DNA of 64,000 nucleotides, taken from Pseudomonas grimontii. Lineage in GTDB: Bacteria > Pseudomonadota > Gammaproteobacteria > Pseudomonadales > Pseudomonadaceae. Under the pieces are notes generated by a model. The model saw only the letters and a program-made list of their open reading frames with translations. It searched no databases and was not told the origin of the DNA. The position numbers and the translations under genes were made by a program. Where the stretch lies: assembly GCF_007858185.1 (NCBI RefSeq), contig NZ_VFES01000022.1:32252-96251 (forward strand), given 5' to 3'. How positions within the stretch are numbered: the stretch's first letter is position 1; every line of letters starts with the position of its first letter. This document shows positions 16,484-25,392 of this stretch, piece by piece.

Positions 16484-18746
16484 GTTCTTCACGGCGGAAC
16501 GGTTTGGCCAGATAGTCATTCATGCCCGCCGCACGGCAGCGCTCGCGTTCTTCGGACAGGGCGTTGGCGGTCAACGCGACAATCGGCAGGTCCGGCCAGC
16601 GCCCGCTGCGACGAATCTGCCGGCTGGCCTCATAGCCGTCCATCACCGGCATGTTGCAGTCCATCAGCACCATATCGAAGCGCTGCTCTTCAAGAAACGT
16701 GAGTGCTTCGCCACCATGGGCGGCCACGATCACTTCGCAGCCCAGCTTGCTGAGCATACCCTTGGCTACCAGTTGGTTGACCGGGTTGTCCTCCACCAGC
16801 AGGATGCGCGCCCGATGTGCGAGCGGCGCGGCATCCAGTTGGACGGGGTCAAGCACCAGGTGCGCGTCGGTGCGTAAGTTGCGTTGCAGGATCTGGTACA
16901 GCGCGTTACGGCTCAAGGGGCGCGCTTGTTGGTGCAGCGGCACCAGCGCCGCGACTTCTTCGCTGGGCATGAAATTGCCGTAGGCGGTCACCAGCAGGAT
17001 GGGCGCGGTAATGCCCGGTCGTATGCGGAACAGGCATTCCGGGCAGTCGGTAATCAGCAAGTCAGGCGTTTGCCCGCTCAAGTCGTCTTCCATGGTGAAA
17101 CAACGGGGGGCCAGTCCCCAACTGGGCAGCAGGGTTGTGAGCAACTCTGTCAGGCCGCTGCCGGCGTTGGTGATGGCGATAACCTCACCTTTGAGCGGCG
17201 GTGGCTGTACGGCGGGCAAATGGGCAGGCAGTGGCAGGTCTGCGCAGAACTGGCTGCCAAAGCCCACTTCCGAGCTGATACTCAAACGTCCCTTCATCGC
17301 TTCGCACAGGTTGTGCGTCAGCGCCAGGCCCAGGCCTGTCCCGCCAAACTGGCGAGTGATACCGGCACCGGCCTGGGTGAACGGTTGGAAAATTTTCACC
17401 TGCGCTTCCTGCGCAATGCCGATGCCGGTATCGCAGACTTCAATGCGCACCCCGCCGTCGTGAGTGCGCAGGCGCACATCAACCCGACCAAAGCGTGTGA
17501 ACTTCAAGGCGTTGGAGAGTAAGTTGCTGACAATCTGCCGCACACGGGTCGGATCACCCAGCACCTGGGCCGGGAACTGCGGGTCGATCAGGCAACTCAG
17601 TTCCACGCTCGGGGCGGCGTTCTGCGACAACAGGTTGGCGGTGTCTTCCACCAGCGCCCCCAGGTCGAACGGGATGCGTTCCAGCTCCAACTGGCCAGCG
17701 TCGAACTTGGACAGGTCGAGAATATCGTTGAGTAACTCCACCAGCACTTTGCCGGAGTCATGGGCGATAGACAGTTGCTGGCGCTGCTCGGCGTTCAACG
17801 GACTGTCCAGCGACAGTGCGATCATGCCCAGCAGGCCGTTGAGCGGGGTGCGGATTTCGTGACTCATGTTCGCCAGGAAGGCCGCCCGGGCCTGGGCCAT
17901 GCCCAATGCATTCATCTTCGCCGCTTCCAGCTCATCGTTGGACTGGGTCAGTCGCTGGTTGCTGGCCTTGAGTTCAAGGGTGCGCGCGGAAACGATGTCT
18001 TCCAGTTGCCCCAGGTATTCAGTCAGCCGGTCTTCGGCGTGGCGGCGCTGTTGGATTTCGGTTTCCATGTTTTCGAATTGCTGGTTGGCGACGTTCACCA
18101 GCACACCGATTTCGTCGTGCTCATGCCCTGGCGGGCAGTCCAGGCGCGCCTGCTTGCGTGTGCTCAGCTCACGAATAATGCGCACCAGCGGCTGGGTCAG
18201 CATCATGTAGAACAGGCCCAGCAAAATCCCGCTCAGCAGCAGGCTGCGTGTGAACCCGTTGAGCAGGGTGATCTCGGCGCGGCGTAGGAACCGGCTACCA
18301 AAGGCGTAGGTGTCGACATCCAGGCGCAGTACGCCAAGTGACTCGTTGGGCATGTGACTCAGGAACAACTGGTCTTCGAACTGGCGGTTGGCGCCAAACA
18401 TGAAGTCACTGATGGGCCGGTAGGTGCTTTCCTGGCGTGGTCGGTCGACATCGGCCAGCACCACGCCGTTGTTGTCGATCAACTGCGCGCGAATGATGGC
18501 GGGGGAATGGAGCAGGCCCAGCGTCAGTTCCTGGGCCAGTTCGGCATCGATGTTGTAGGCGATACGTGACGTAGGATTATGGCTGATTTCGATCAGCGAA
18601 CGTATTTCGCGGTTGATGGAGGCGTCTTCGCTGGCATAATCAATGCCGATTTGGATCAGGCTGAGCAAGGTTCCCAAGACGAAACCGACCAGCACAGTCA
18701 ATCGGGCTTGTTTATAAGACAAGCGGTGGGCGAACTTGATATCCAT
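16437..18746 (-). CDS. sagS: Hybrid sensor histidine kinase SagS
   Basis: In P. aeruginosa SagS feeds phosphate to HptB and BfiS and controls the switch to biofilm and drug tolerance. The 769-residue protein has a membrane helix at about 14-36, a periplasmic sensor domain to about 163, a second helix at 164-184, a HAMP-like linker and coiled coil, the kinase core with H296 in NMSHEIRTPLNG, ATP motifs (DTGIGIA, GGTGLGLALT) and a C-terminal receiver with D696 (DCNMPVMDGYEA). The start MDIKFAHRLS at 18746 gives the usual length. The identity rests on domain order and location next to ospR. Confidence 0.88.
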   Translation of the reverse strand: MDIKFAHRLSYKQARLTVLVGFVLGTLLSLIQIGIDYASEDASINREIRSLIEISHNPTSRIAYNIDAELAQELTLGLLHSPAIIRAQLIDNNGVVLADVDRPRQESTYRPISDFMFGANRQFEDQLFLSHMPNESLGVLRLDVDTYAFGSRFLRRAEITLLNGFTRSLLLSGILLGLFYMMLTQPLVRIIRELSTRKQARLDCPPGHEHDEIGVLVNVANQQFENMETEIQQRRHAEDRLTEYLGQLEDIVSARTLELKASNQRLTQSNDELEAAKMNALGMAQARAAFLANMSHEIRTPLNGLLGMIALSLDSPLNAEQRQQLSIAHDSGKVLVELLNDILDLSKFDAGQLELERIPFDLGALVEDTANLLSQNAAPSVELSCLIDPQFPAQVLGDPTRVRQIVSNLLSNALKFTRFGRVDVRLRTHDGGVRIEVCDTGIGIAQEAQVKIFQPFTQAGAGITRQFGGTGLGLALTHNLCEAMKGRLSISSEVGFGSQFCADLPLPAHLPAVQPPPLKGEVIAITNAGSGLTELLTTLLPSWGLAPRCFTMEDDLSGQTPDLLITDCPECLFRIRPGITAPILLVTAYGNFMPSEEVAALVPLHQQARPLSRNALYQILQRNLRTDAHLVLDPVQLDAAPLAHRARILLVEDNPVNQLVAKGMLSKLGCEVIVAAHGGEALTFLEEQRFDMVLMDCNMPVMDGYEASRQIRRSGRWPDLPIVALTANALSEERERCRAAGMNDYLAKPFRREELNALLDLWVPGTTSL

Positions 18747-18909
18747 TGAGTGTTGAACCACTTCACGTTTCCCTTCGCCCGGCAAGCATAGCTGAACATC
18801 CACAAGCTCAGGCTTGCCCGGCATGAATCGTTTTTTACGCAGCCCCAAGCGGTCTGTCGCAGGGTTGCCAATACGCCATCTTTTGCAAGAACTTGCCAGA
18901 GGAATAATT

Positions 18910-19800
18910 GTGGATTCTCGATTGAGTGCCTTTCTAGAGCGAGCCGATGCAGTACTCGCTCGCCTGGAACCCCTGTTGCCCGCGCCACGCCAAGCCATCG
19001 ACTGGGACCAGTGCCTGGCCGCCCGTTGGCAGCGCGAGGGCCGTAGTGGCTTCCTGTTGCCGCTGGACGTGAGCCTGGACATGCGCCTGTCCGATCTGAT
19101 TGGCGTGGACAAGCAACGTGAAACACTGGCGCGCAACACCCAACAGTTTCTTGATGGCCTGCCTGCCAACCATGCGTTGCTGTGGGGGTCGCGGGGCACC
19201 GGTAAATCGTCCATGGTGCGCGCTTTGCTCGCGCAACATGCCAAGGCCGGTTTGCGCCTGATCGAAATCGAGCGTGACCACTTGGCCGATTTGCCGCGTG
19301 TGGTTGAGCAACTGCTCAAGTTACCGCAACGTTTCATCCTGTTCTGCGACGACCTGTCGTTCGAAGCTGGCGAAGGTGACTACCGCGTGCTCAAGAGCGT
19401 GCTCGATGGCTCCCTGGAACAGGCCCCCGAAAACGTGCTGCTGTATGCCACGTCCAACCGCCGCCATCTGGTGCCGGAAAACCAGAGCGACAACGATAAC
19501 TGGAAGCGTGTGGACGGTGAACTGCACCCAAGCGAGGCGGTGGAAGACAAGATTGCCTTGTCCGACCGCTTTGGCTTGTGGCTGTCGTTCTACCCGTTCA
19601 CTCAGGAACATTTCCTCGATGTGGTCGAGCACTGGATCGGTGAACTGGCGAACAAGGCGGGTTTGCAGTGGCAGCGCGATGAGGCCCTCGACATTCTCGC
19701 CGTGCGCTGGGCCACCGGGCGTGGCAACCGCAACGGTCGTTGCGCGTATCAATTCGCCCGTTACTGGGTGGGCCTCAAATTGCTGGAGCGTCAACCATGA
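18910..19800 (+). CDS. DUF815 family ATP-binding protein
   Basis: AAA-type ATPase family of unknown biological role. The 296-residue protein has a Walker A in LLWGSRGTGKSSMVRALLAQ, a Walker B-like FILFCDDLSFE, then SNRRHLVPEN and LSDRFGLWLSFYPF with a likely arginine finger. The start is GTG at 18910 behind an AGAGGA ribosome site. The next gene starts on its stop codon (ATGA), so the two form an operon. Confidence 0.85.
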   Translation: MDSRLSAFLERADAVLARLEPLLPAPRQAIDWDQCLAARWQREGRSGFLLPLDVSLDMRLSDLIGVDKQRETLARNTQQFLDGLPANHALLWGSRGTGKSSMVRALLAQHAKAGLRLIEIERDHLADLPRVVEQLLKLPQRFILFCDDLSFEAGEGDYRVLKSVLDGSLEQAPENVLLYATSNRRHLVPENQSDNDNWKRVDGELHPSEAVEDKIALSDRFGLWLSFYPFTQEHFLDVVEHWIGELANKAGLQWQRDEALDILAVRWATGRGNRNGRCAYQFARYWVGLKLLERQP

Positions 19801-20279
19801 TCGATTTACGACAAGCCGGCACTGGCCTCGACGGCTATGCCATGCTGTGTGCCCAGTTGGAGTCGCTGCTGGCCGATGAGCGCGACTTCATCGCCAACAG
19901 TGCGCAGTTTTCGGCTTTCCTGTTCAGCCAGTTGGATGACCTGAACTGGGCCGGCTTTTACCTCAACCGCAATGAAGAGCTGGTGCTTGGCCCGTTCCAG
20001 GGGCAGATTGCCTGTGTGCGTATTCCGTTTGGCCGTGGGGTGTGCGGGGCGGCCGCGGCCTCGCGGCAAACCCAGCGGGTAGAAGATGTACACGCGTTTC
20101 CCGGGCATATCGCCTGTGACAGCGCGTCCAACAGCGAACTGGTGGTGCCACTGGTCAAGGACGGCAAATTGATTGGTGTCCTTGACCTCGATAGCCCGTC
20201 GTTGGCCCGCTTTACCCCGCAGGATCAGGCGGGTATCGAACAACTGGCGGCGATTTTCCTGCGCTTGACCGACTGCTGA
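19797..20279 (+). CDS. msrC: Free methionine-(R)-sulfoxide reductase (GAF domain)
   Basis: Reduces free methionine-R-sulfoxide to methionine. The 160-residue single GAF domain has the three family cysteines, C73 (GQIACVRIP), C83 (GRGVCGAAA) and C107 (GHIACDSASNSELVVPL), and WAGFYL and LDLDSP motifs. The start ATG at 19797 overlaps the stop of the DUF815 gene by 4 bases. Together with msrB it gives the window both protein and free-methionine R-oxide repair. Confidence 0.93.
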   Translation: MIDLRQAGTGLDGYAMLCAQLESLLADERDFIANSAQFSAFLFSQLDDLNWAGFYLNRNEELVLGPFQGQIACVRIPFGRGVCGAAAASRQTQRVEDVHAFPGHIACDSASNSELVVPLVKDGKLIGVLDLDSPSLARFTPQDQAGIEQLAAIFLRLTDC

Positions 20280-20282
20280 TCA

Positions 20283-20307
20283 AATAGGGGGCGCGGCCCG
20301 CCCCTTA
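20283..20307. terminator. Terminator-like hairpin between msrC and the hybrid kinase gene
   Basis: AAATAGGGGGCG-CGGC-CCGCCCCTTATT forms a GC-rich stem flanked by A/T bases, placed between two convergent genes. Confidence 0.7.
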
Positions 20308-23300
20308 TTGGCTATCCAACTCGTTAAGCCGCACTTGGAGCATTCTCTCCAGCTCCAGCATCAGCTTCTCCAGGGACTTTATACCCGCTTCGATCAGGGG
20401 CGGCTCATCGCCCCGCGCACACGCCTGTTCGAGGGCTTCGCACTGCGAGGCCAGCGCACAGGCTTGAACGATGCGCGCAGCGCCCTTGATCTTGTGAGCC
20501 TGCTCGATGATGCCCTCGGCGCAGGCCTGTGCAGCCATCAGTGCGACCAACTCCTGGCGATCCTGGCGACTGCTGTTCAGTAATTCTTCCAGTAATAGGC
20601 GGCTCATGCGCGGGTCGCCACCGGTAAGGGCGTCGAAGTTGCCGATGTCCAGGATCAGACCGGTGGGTTGAGGACTGATCTTTGCCAGTTGCCGCTCCAG
20701 CGCCGTAAGGTTGATGGGTTTGAACAGGCAGTCATTCATGCCCGCCTGTGCGCAGCGTTGTTTCTCTTCGGGCTGGGCATTGGCAGTAAAACCCAGTACC
20801 ACGCAAGGCGTCAGTTGTTCGCGCTGCTCGTATTCGCGGATCGAGCGGCTCAACTCGTAGCCATTCATGATCGGCATGTTGCAATCGGCGATCACCAGGT
20901 CGAAGTGCTCCTGACGCCAGGCCTGGAAGCCGGCGGCGCCGTTCTGGGCGGCGGTGTACTGATGGCCCAGGTAGCCGAGCTGCTGGCACATCAACAGGCG
21001 ATTCGCCGGATGATCGTCCACCACCAGCACATTCAGCACAGGCACGTTCGTGGTTGCGGCGGGCTTGAGTTCGTCTACCATCTGCAGCGCCGGCAGGCGA
21101 TTCATCTTCAGGCTCACGTGCACTTGGGTGCCTACCATGGGCACGCTGCTCAGGCTCAGTTGCCCGCCCATCATCGCGCACAGGCTGCGACAGATCACCA
21201 GCCCAAGGCCCGCACCGCTCCTGGCCAACTGGCCTGAGTTGTCCGCCTGCGCAAAGGGTTCGAACAGGCGCATCTGGTCGTCCCGGCTGATACCGATACC
21301 GGTGTCCTCCACCACCAGTTTCATCTCGACCTGTTGCGCCAGTTCAGTGGCTGATACTTCCACCTTGATTTTTACCTGGCCACGTTCGGTGAATTTGATG
21401 GCATTGCTGATCAGGTTGGACAGCACCTGCTTGAAACGCAGCGGGTCGATCAGGACTTCGGTGTGTTCAAGATCAGGCGTGAACTCCAGCAACAGGCTAA
21501 GGGTCTTCTGGCGGGCCAGACCGTCGAAGACACGCACCACCGACTCGATTACCTCCCTCAGGTTGACCCGTTCCGGTGCCAGGCTGAGGCGACCGGATTC
21601 AATGCGCGCAATGTCCAGGATGTCGCCGATCAGCTCCAGCAGATCCTTGGCCGAGTTGTAGGCGACTTCGATGGCCGGGCGGTCGAGGTGGCCCTGGTCC
21701 GCTCGCTTGAGTGTCAGCTCCAGCATGCCGATCACCGCGTTCATCGGCGTGCGGATTTCGTGGCTCATGGTGGCGAGGAACGTGCTCTTGGCCCGATTGG
21801 CTTCGTCGGCTCGCTCCTTGGCGGTGCGAAGTTCGTCGAACAGCTGGCGTCTCTCACTGATGTCGATCCAGCCACCGATGATGCCCTGAACTTCGCCGAC
21901 GGAGTCGCGGTACGGCAGGATCCAGTGGTAGATCGTCAGTTTTTTTCCGCGGATATGCAGGGTGCGGTCCAGGATCAGCGGGTTGCCTTCGGCCACCACG
22001 CGCTGATAGTCGGCATGGTACTGCGCCGCCTCTACTGCAAGGGCTGTGCTGATCTGGACCGCGCTTTTACCTATCACGTCTTCGCGCTTGACGTCGAACG
22101 TCTGCAAGTAACTATCGTTGCAGGTCTGCAGCAGCCCCTTGTTATCACGTACGTAGATCGGGTGCGGGGTTTCATTGACCAGGGCGCGCATGAACTCGAA
22201 CTGGTCATTGAGGGCGCGCTCGGCCATTTTTCGGTGCTTGATCTGGCGGCGCATGTACGCATTCCAGCTCAGGGAAACCAGTAGCAGCAGCCCGGTCCCG
22301 ATGACGATGCGCGCAATCAGTTGGTGATAGTCACGCCAGTAGCTGTCTGAGTCGGCGGTATAGCCGCGCCAACGACTGTTGATCACTCCCAGTTCATCCG
22401 GCGCGATGCTGAGCAAAGCCTTGTCGAGAATCGAGCTGAGTTCGGTGGCGCTGCGTGATGTCGCCAGCCCGAAGGTGGCCGGCATCGTGCCGATGCTGAA
22501 GCTGATTTGAAGCTTGTCCTGGAGCATCTGCGAGGACAGGAAGTAATTGGCGACCACCAGGGTATTCACCGCGCCTTCTACATTGCCTTGTACCAGCAGT
22601 TCGGCTGACTTGAACGTATCGCCGGTTTCTACCAGCTGGATCTTTGGGAAGTGCTCACGCAGGAATTTTTTCAGCGGACTGCCTTGTGTGACCGCCAGGC
22701 GCTTGCCCTCCATTTCCTCCAGGCCTGTGGGTGCCTGGCCGTCCTTGCGCGTCAGCATCACGTAGGAGTTTTCCAGGTACGGACGACTGAAGTTCAGTTG
22801 GGCTTCTCGCTCGACGCTTGGGATGATGGCTCCGATGATGTCCGCCTTGCCGGTTTCTACATGCTCGATCATCGTGTTCACATCGCGCCCGCGCTGGATC
22901 TCGAAGCGCAGCCCGGTGCGCAGGCGAATCAGTTCCAGCAAGTCGGCAGTAACGCCGCGAAAATTGCCATCGGTGTCGAAGAATGTCAGCGGCGCAAAGG
23001 TGGGGTTCACGATCACTTTGACTACCGGGTTTTCTCTCAGCCAACGTTCTTCGCGAAAGGTCAGTTGCAGCTTTTGGTCGGTCAACAGGATGTCGCTGCC
23101 GGCACTCCAGCGCTTGGCGATCGTTTCCCGTTCGGAGGTGGGTACGGCCCTCAGTACGGCGTCGACAATGCTCAACAGCGTTTGCTGTTCCTCGGGCATT
23201 GCAAAGCTGAATCCATAGGCTTCATGTTTGCCGAAGTTCGCCATGCGAATATTCTTCAGGTAGCCCTTGTTGATCATGTAGTGGGTGGAAATGGTATCGC

Positions 23301-23952
23301 CGAGAAATACGTCTGCCTGGTCGAAAGCCACTGCATTCAAGGCGTTTTGATAAGAAGGGTAGGCACGGATGATTGCCTTGGGGTACAGCTTTTCCACCTC
23401 GTGCAGCGGCAGGTAGTGATAGACCAGTGCCAGGCGCATGCCGGCCAGCCCATCACTCAGGCTGCGGGTTTCGCCTTCGCGGGTCACCAGGACCGGCCGG
23501 TCCACGGCATACGGCGCCGACAGGGTCAGCTTGGGGTTTGCCGCTTCAAAGCTGTTGGATGAGCCCAGTAAATCGATATCCCCCGCTTCGAGGGCTCGAA
23601 TGGCGGCCTCTCGGGAGGGGTAGCGCAACACCTTTACCGGCACGGCCAGCGCCATTGCCAGCAGGCCGGCATAGTCGGCGGTGAGTCCTTCATAGTCACG
23701 CCCGCTGGAGGTGAGGTCAAAAGGCGGGTAGTCAGGAAACGCCGCGCCCAGTACCAGTTCACGTTTGTTCTGGAGCCATTGGCGCTGGGCCTTGTTCAGG
23801 TGGGGTTCCAACTGTACGGAGCTCGCGCGACTCAATAGGTTGAAATGCTCCGGGCTCGCTGGTGGGGTTGCAGGCACAGCGGTGCTGAAGCACAAACCGG
23901 CACTCAATATAATCAAATAGTCCTTTATACGCCTGGGCATCCGCTTTCTCAC
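20305..23952 (-). CDS. BvgS/EvgS-like hybrid sensor kinase with two periplasmic binding domains
   Basis: A 1215-residue phosphorelay kinase: signal peptide (about 1-27), two tandem SBP_bac_3 (Venus flytrap) domains at about 60-290 and 305-535, a membrane helix at 546-564, a PAS domain at about 585-705, kinase core with H731 (MSHEIRTPMNAV), receiver with D1023 (DCNMPIMNGYEL), and a C-terminal HPt with H1153 (AHKIKGAA). All phosphorelay residues are present. Its start overlaps the LuxR-type regulator's stop by 4 bases, so the two are co-expressed and probably cognate. Similar kinases in Pseudomonas include the RocS type. The signal is unknown. Confidence 0.93.
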   Translation of the reverse strand: MRKRMPRRIKDYLIILSAGLCFSTAVPATPPASPEHFNLLSRASSVQLEPHLNKAQRQWLQNKRELVLGAAFPDYPPFDLTSSGRDYEGLTADYAGLLAMALAVPVKVLRYPSREAAIRALEAGDIDLLGSSNSFEAANPKLTLSAPYAVDRPVLVTREGETRSLSDGLAGMRLALVYHYLPLHEVEKLYPKAIIRAYPSYQNALNAVAFDQADVFLGDTISTHYMINKGYLKNIRMANFGKHEAYGFSFAMPEEQQTLLSIVDAVLRAVPTSERETIAKRWSAGSDILLTDQKLQLTFREERWLRENPVVKVIVNPTFAPLTFFDTDGNFRGVTADLLELIRLRTGLRFEIQRGRDVNTMIEHVETGKADIIGAIIPSVEREAQLNFSRPYLENSYVMLTRKDGQAPTGLEEMEGKRLAVTQGSPLKKFLREHFPKIQLVETGDTFKSAELLVQGNVEGAVNTLVVANYFLSSQMLQDKLQISFSIGTMPATFGLATSRSATELSSILDKALLSIAPDELGVINSRWRGYTADSDSYWRDYHQLIARIVIGTGLLLLVSLSWNAYMRRQIKHRKMAERALNDQFEFMRALVNETPHPIYVRDNKGLLQTCNDSYLQTFDVKREDVIGKSAVQISTALAVEAAQYHADYQRVVAEGNPLILDRTLHIRGKKLTIYHWILPYRDSVGEVQGIIGGWIDISERRQLFDELRTAKERADEANRAKSTFLATMSHEIRTPMNAVIGMLELTLKRADQGHLDRPAIEVAYNSAKDLLELIGDILDIARIESGRLSLAPERVNLREVIESVVRVFDGLARQKTLSLLLEFTPDLEHTEVLIDPLRFKQVLSNLISNAIKFTERGQVKIKVEVSATELAQQVEMKLVVEDTGIGISRDDQMRLFEPFAQADNSGQLARSGAGLGLVICRSLCAMMGGQLSLSSVPMVGTQVHVSLKMNRLPALQMVDELKPAATTNVPVLNVLVVDDHPANRLLMCQQLGYLGHQYTAAQNGAAGFQAWRQEHFDLVIADCNMPIMNGYELSRSIREYEQREQLTPCVVLGFTANAQPEEKQRCAQAGMNDCLFKPINLTALERQLAKISPQPTGLILDIGNFDALTGGDPRMSRLLLEELLNSSRQDRQELVALMAAQACAEGIIEQAHKIKGAARIVQACALASQCEALEQACARGDEPPLIEAGIKSLEKLMLELERMLQVRLNELDSQ

Positions 23953-24569
23953 ACTAGCGCGTTTCGTTTTGCCATCTCGATAAGTTCTACCAAGGATTTG
24001 GCTTGAAGTTTTTGCATCAGCCTCTTTTTATATGTACTTACTGTTTTGTTACTCAGGAACATACCTTTGGCGATTTCCTTGTTGGTGCGGCCTTGTGCAA
24101 AAAGTTGCAATACCATCAACTCACGATCGTTAACGGCCTTGAACAGTTCAAGTTCCTTGCCGCTCTCATCGCCGGGGGTCAAGGCCTGGCTGGGGAAGTA
24201 GTTGTAACCGGACAGTACGGCGCGGATGGCGCTCATCAGCTCGCTCAGGTCGCCTTCCTTGCACACGTAGCCATCGGCCCCCGAACGCATGCAACGCGTG
24301 GCGAACAGGGTGGGGGATTGAGCCGTCAGAACCAGGGTTTTCATCGAGGCGTTCATGGCGTTGAATCGGCACAGCACTTCCAGGCCGTCGAGTTTTGGAA
24401 TGCTGATGTCCAGGATGATCAGGTCCGGCATGCATTCGCGGACCATTTGTATGGCGTCGCATCCGTTATCGGTTTCGCCGACTACTTTGAAGTTCTCTTC
24501 GTGCTCCAACAACATTCGTATGGCAAGTCTTATAACGGGATGGTCGTCAATAATAAAAACTGTGTTCAT
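23949..24569 (-). CDS. LuxR-type response regulator (EvgA/RocA/BvgA-like)
   Basis: Receiver plus helix-turn-helix regulator, 206 residues. The receiver has DD at 8-9 (FIIDDHPVIR), phosphoacceptor D54 (LIILDISIPKLDG), and the LTAQSP and VCKEGD segments. The C-terminal LuxR-type domain reads NDRELMVLQLFAQGRTNKEI then SNKTVSTYKKRLM. The start MNTVFIIDDH at 24569 is preferred; in-frame ATGs lie at 24575 and 24605. It is upstream of and coupled to the hybrid kinase gene, so it is the likely output of that relay. Confidence 0.9.
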   Translation of the reverse strand: MNTVFIIDDHPVIRLAIRMLLEHEENFKVVGETDNGCDAIQMVRECMPDLIILDISIPKLDGLEVLCRFNAMNASMKTLVLTAQSPTLFATRCMRSGADGYVCKEGDLSELMSAIRAVLSGYNYFPSQALTPGDESGKELELFKAVNDRELMVLQLFAQGRTNKEIAKGMFLSNKTVSTYKKRLMQKLQAKSLVELIEMAKRNALV

Positions 24570-24660
24570 GATCATATTCCATGCAAGTACAAATAAAGCG
24601 GGCACATTAGCTCAGAAGCCGATGGGTAAGCATGAACTTGAGTGGCAACAGGTATAAAAT

Positions 24661-24824
24661 AGGAAAGTTCCTACATTAAAAAAGGTAAAAGCCTACCGAT
24701 CCTTAAGGCGCTGCAACGCGAGGGCGCAGCGTTCCGCAGGGGCGTGGGCTGAACTGTCATGACAAGGACTTTACGGTAGTTGCGCGCGAATTTTCCGAAC
24801 GGTCGATTTGTTTAAAGTCCTACG
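24661..24824. promoter_or_regulatory. Probable promoter region of the kinase/regulator operon with TCCTAC motifs
   Basis: Between the two response-regulator genes the sequence has AGGAAAGTTCCT (24661-24672, a palindrome), TTCCTAC at 24668 and GTCCTACG at 24817. BvgA and EvgA, relatives of the adjacent regulator, bind heptads around TTCCTA. That this is an autoregulatory site is inference. The rest of the gap shows nothing clear. Confidence 0.3.
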
Positions 24825-24825
24825 T

Positions 24826-25221
24826 TTATAACGTGAGTAATGTATGGGTCAAACGGGCAAGCTCATCTTTATTCAACGGCTTTGGCAAATAACCGAGCAA
24901 CGGCAGGCCACGTTTGAGGGCTTGGGTTTGCAATGCTGAAAGTTCTGCCTCGGGAAGTCCGCTGAGCAAGATGGCGGCCTTGATAAACCGTTGGCGACTG
25001 GCGATTTCAATCAATTCAAGCCCAGGCAGGTCGGGTAGGCACTGGTCACACAGGATGATGTCGAAGGGCGCGTCGGCCTCGGTCATCAAGCGGATTGCCT
25101 GCTCGGCGTTTTCGGCCGGGGCCAGGTGCTCGAAGCCGAAGCTTCTCAGCAGGCACTGGGTGGCCAGCAGTTGAAAGGGATGGTCCTCCACCAACAGGAT
25201 CCGAAGGGGGTAACTGGGCAT
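24826..25221 (-). CDS. Stand-alone receiver domain protein (CheY-like)
   Basis: A 131-residue single receiver domain: acidic pair E12-D13 (ILLVEDHPFQL), phosphoacceptor D59 (IILCDQCLPDLPGLEL), conserved Ser/Thr in ILLSGLP and the lysine in YLPKPLNKDEL. No output domain is present. The start MPSYPLRIL at 25221 is chosen over an in-frame ATG at 25347. Lying upstream of the BvgS-like system on the same strand, it may be an extra receiver for that relay. Confidence 0.85.
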   Translation of the reverse strand: MPSYPLRILLVEDHPFQLLATQCLLRSFGFEHLAPAENAEQAIRLMTEADAPFDIILCDQCLPDLPGLELIEIASRQRFIKAAILLSGLPEAELSALQTQALKRGLPLLGYLPKPLNKDELARLTHTLLTL

Positions 25222-25392
25222 AGAAGGCACACGGTGAGTCAAGCGTCGATAGGGGGCACGTAGGAACTGTTCACCAGACCTGCCCGGAGCGTGCGCGATT
25301 ATTCTTCGGGTGCTTGTGCGAATTCGATCAGGCCGCTCTGTTCCCATCGTAGGCAGATTCTGTTCAGTGAACAGGCGGCATGATCAGTGTGG

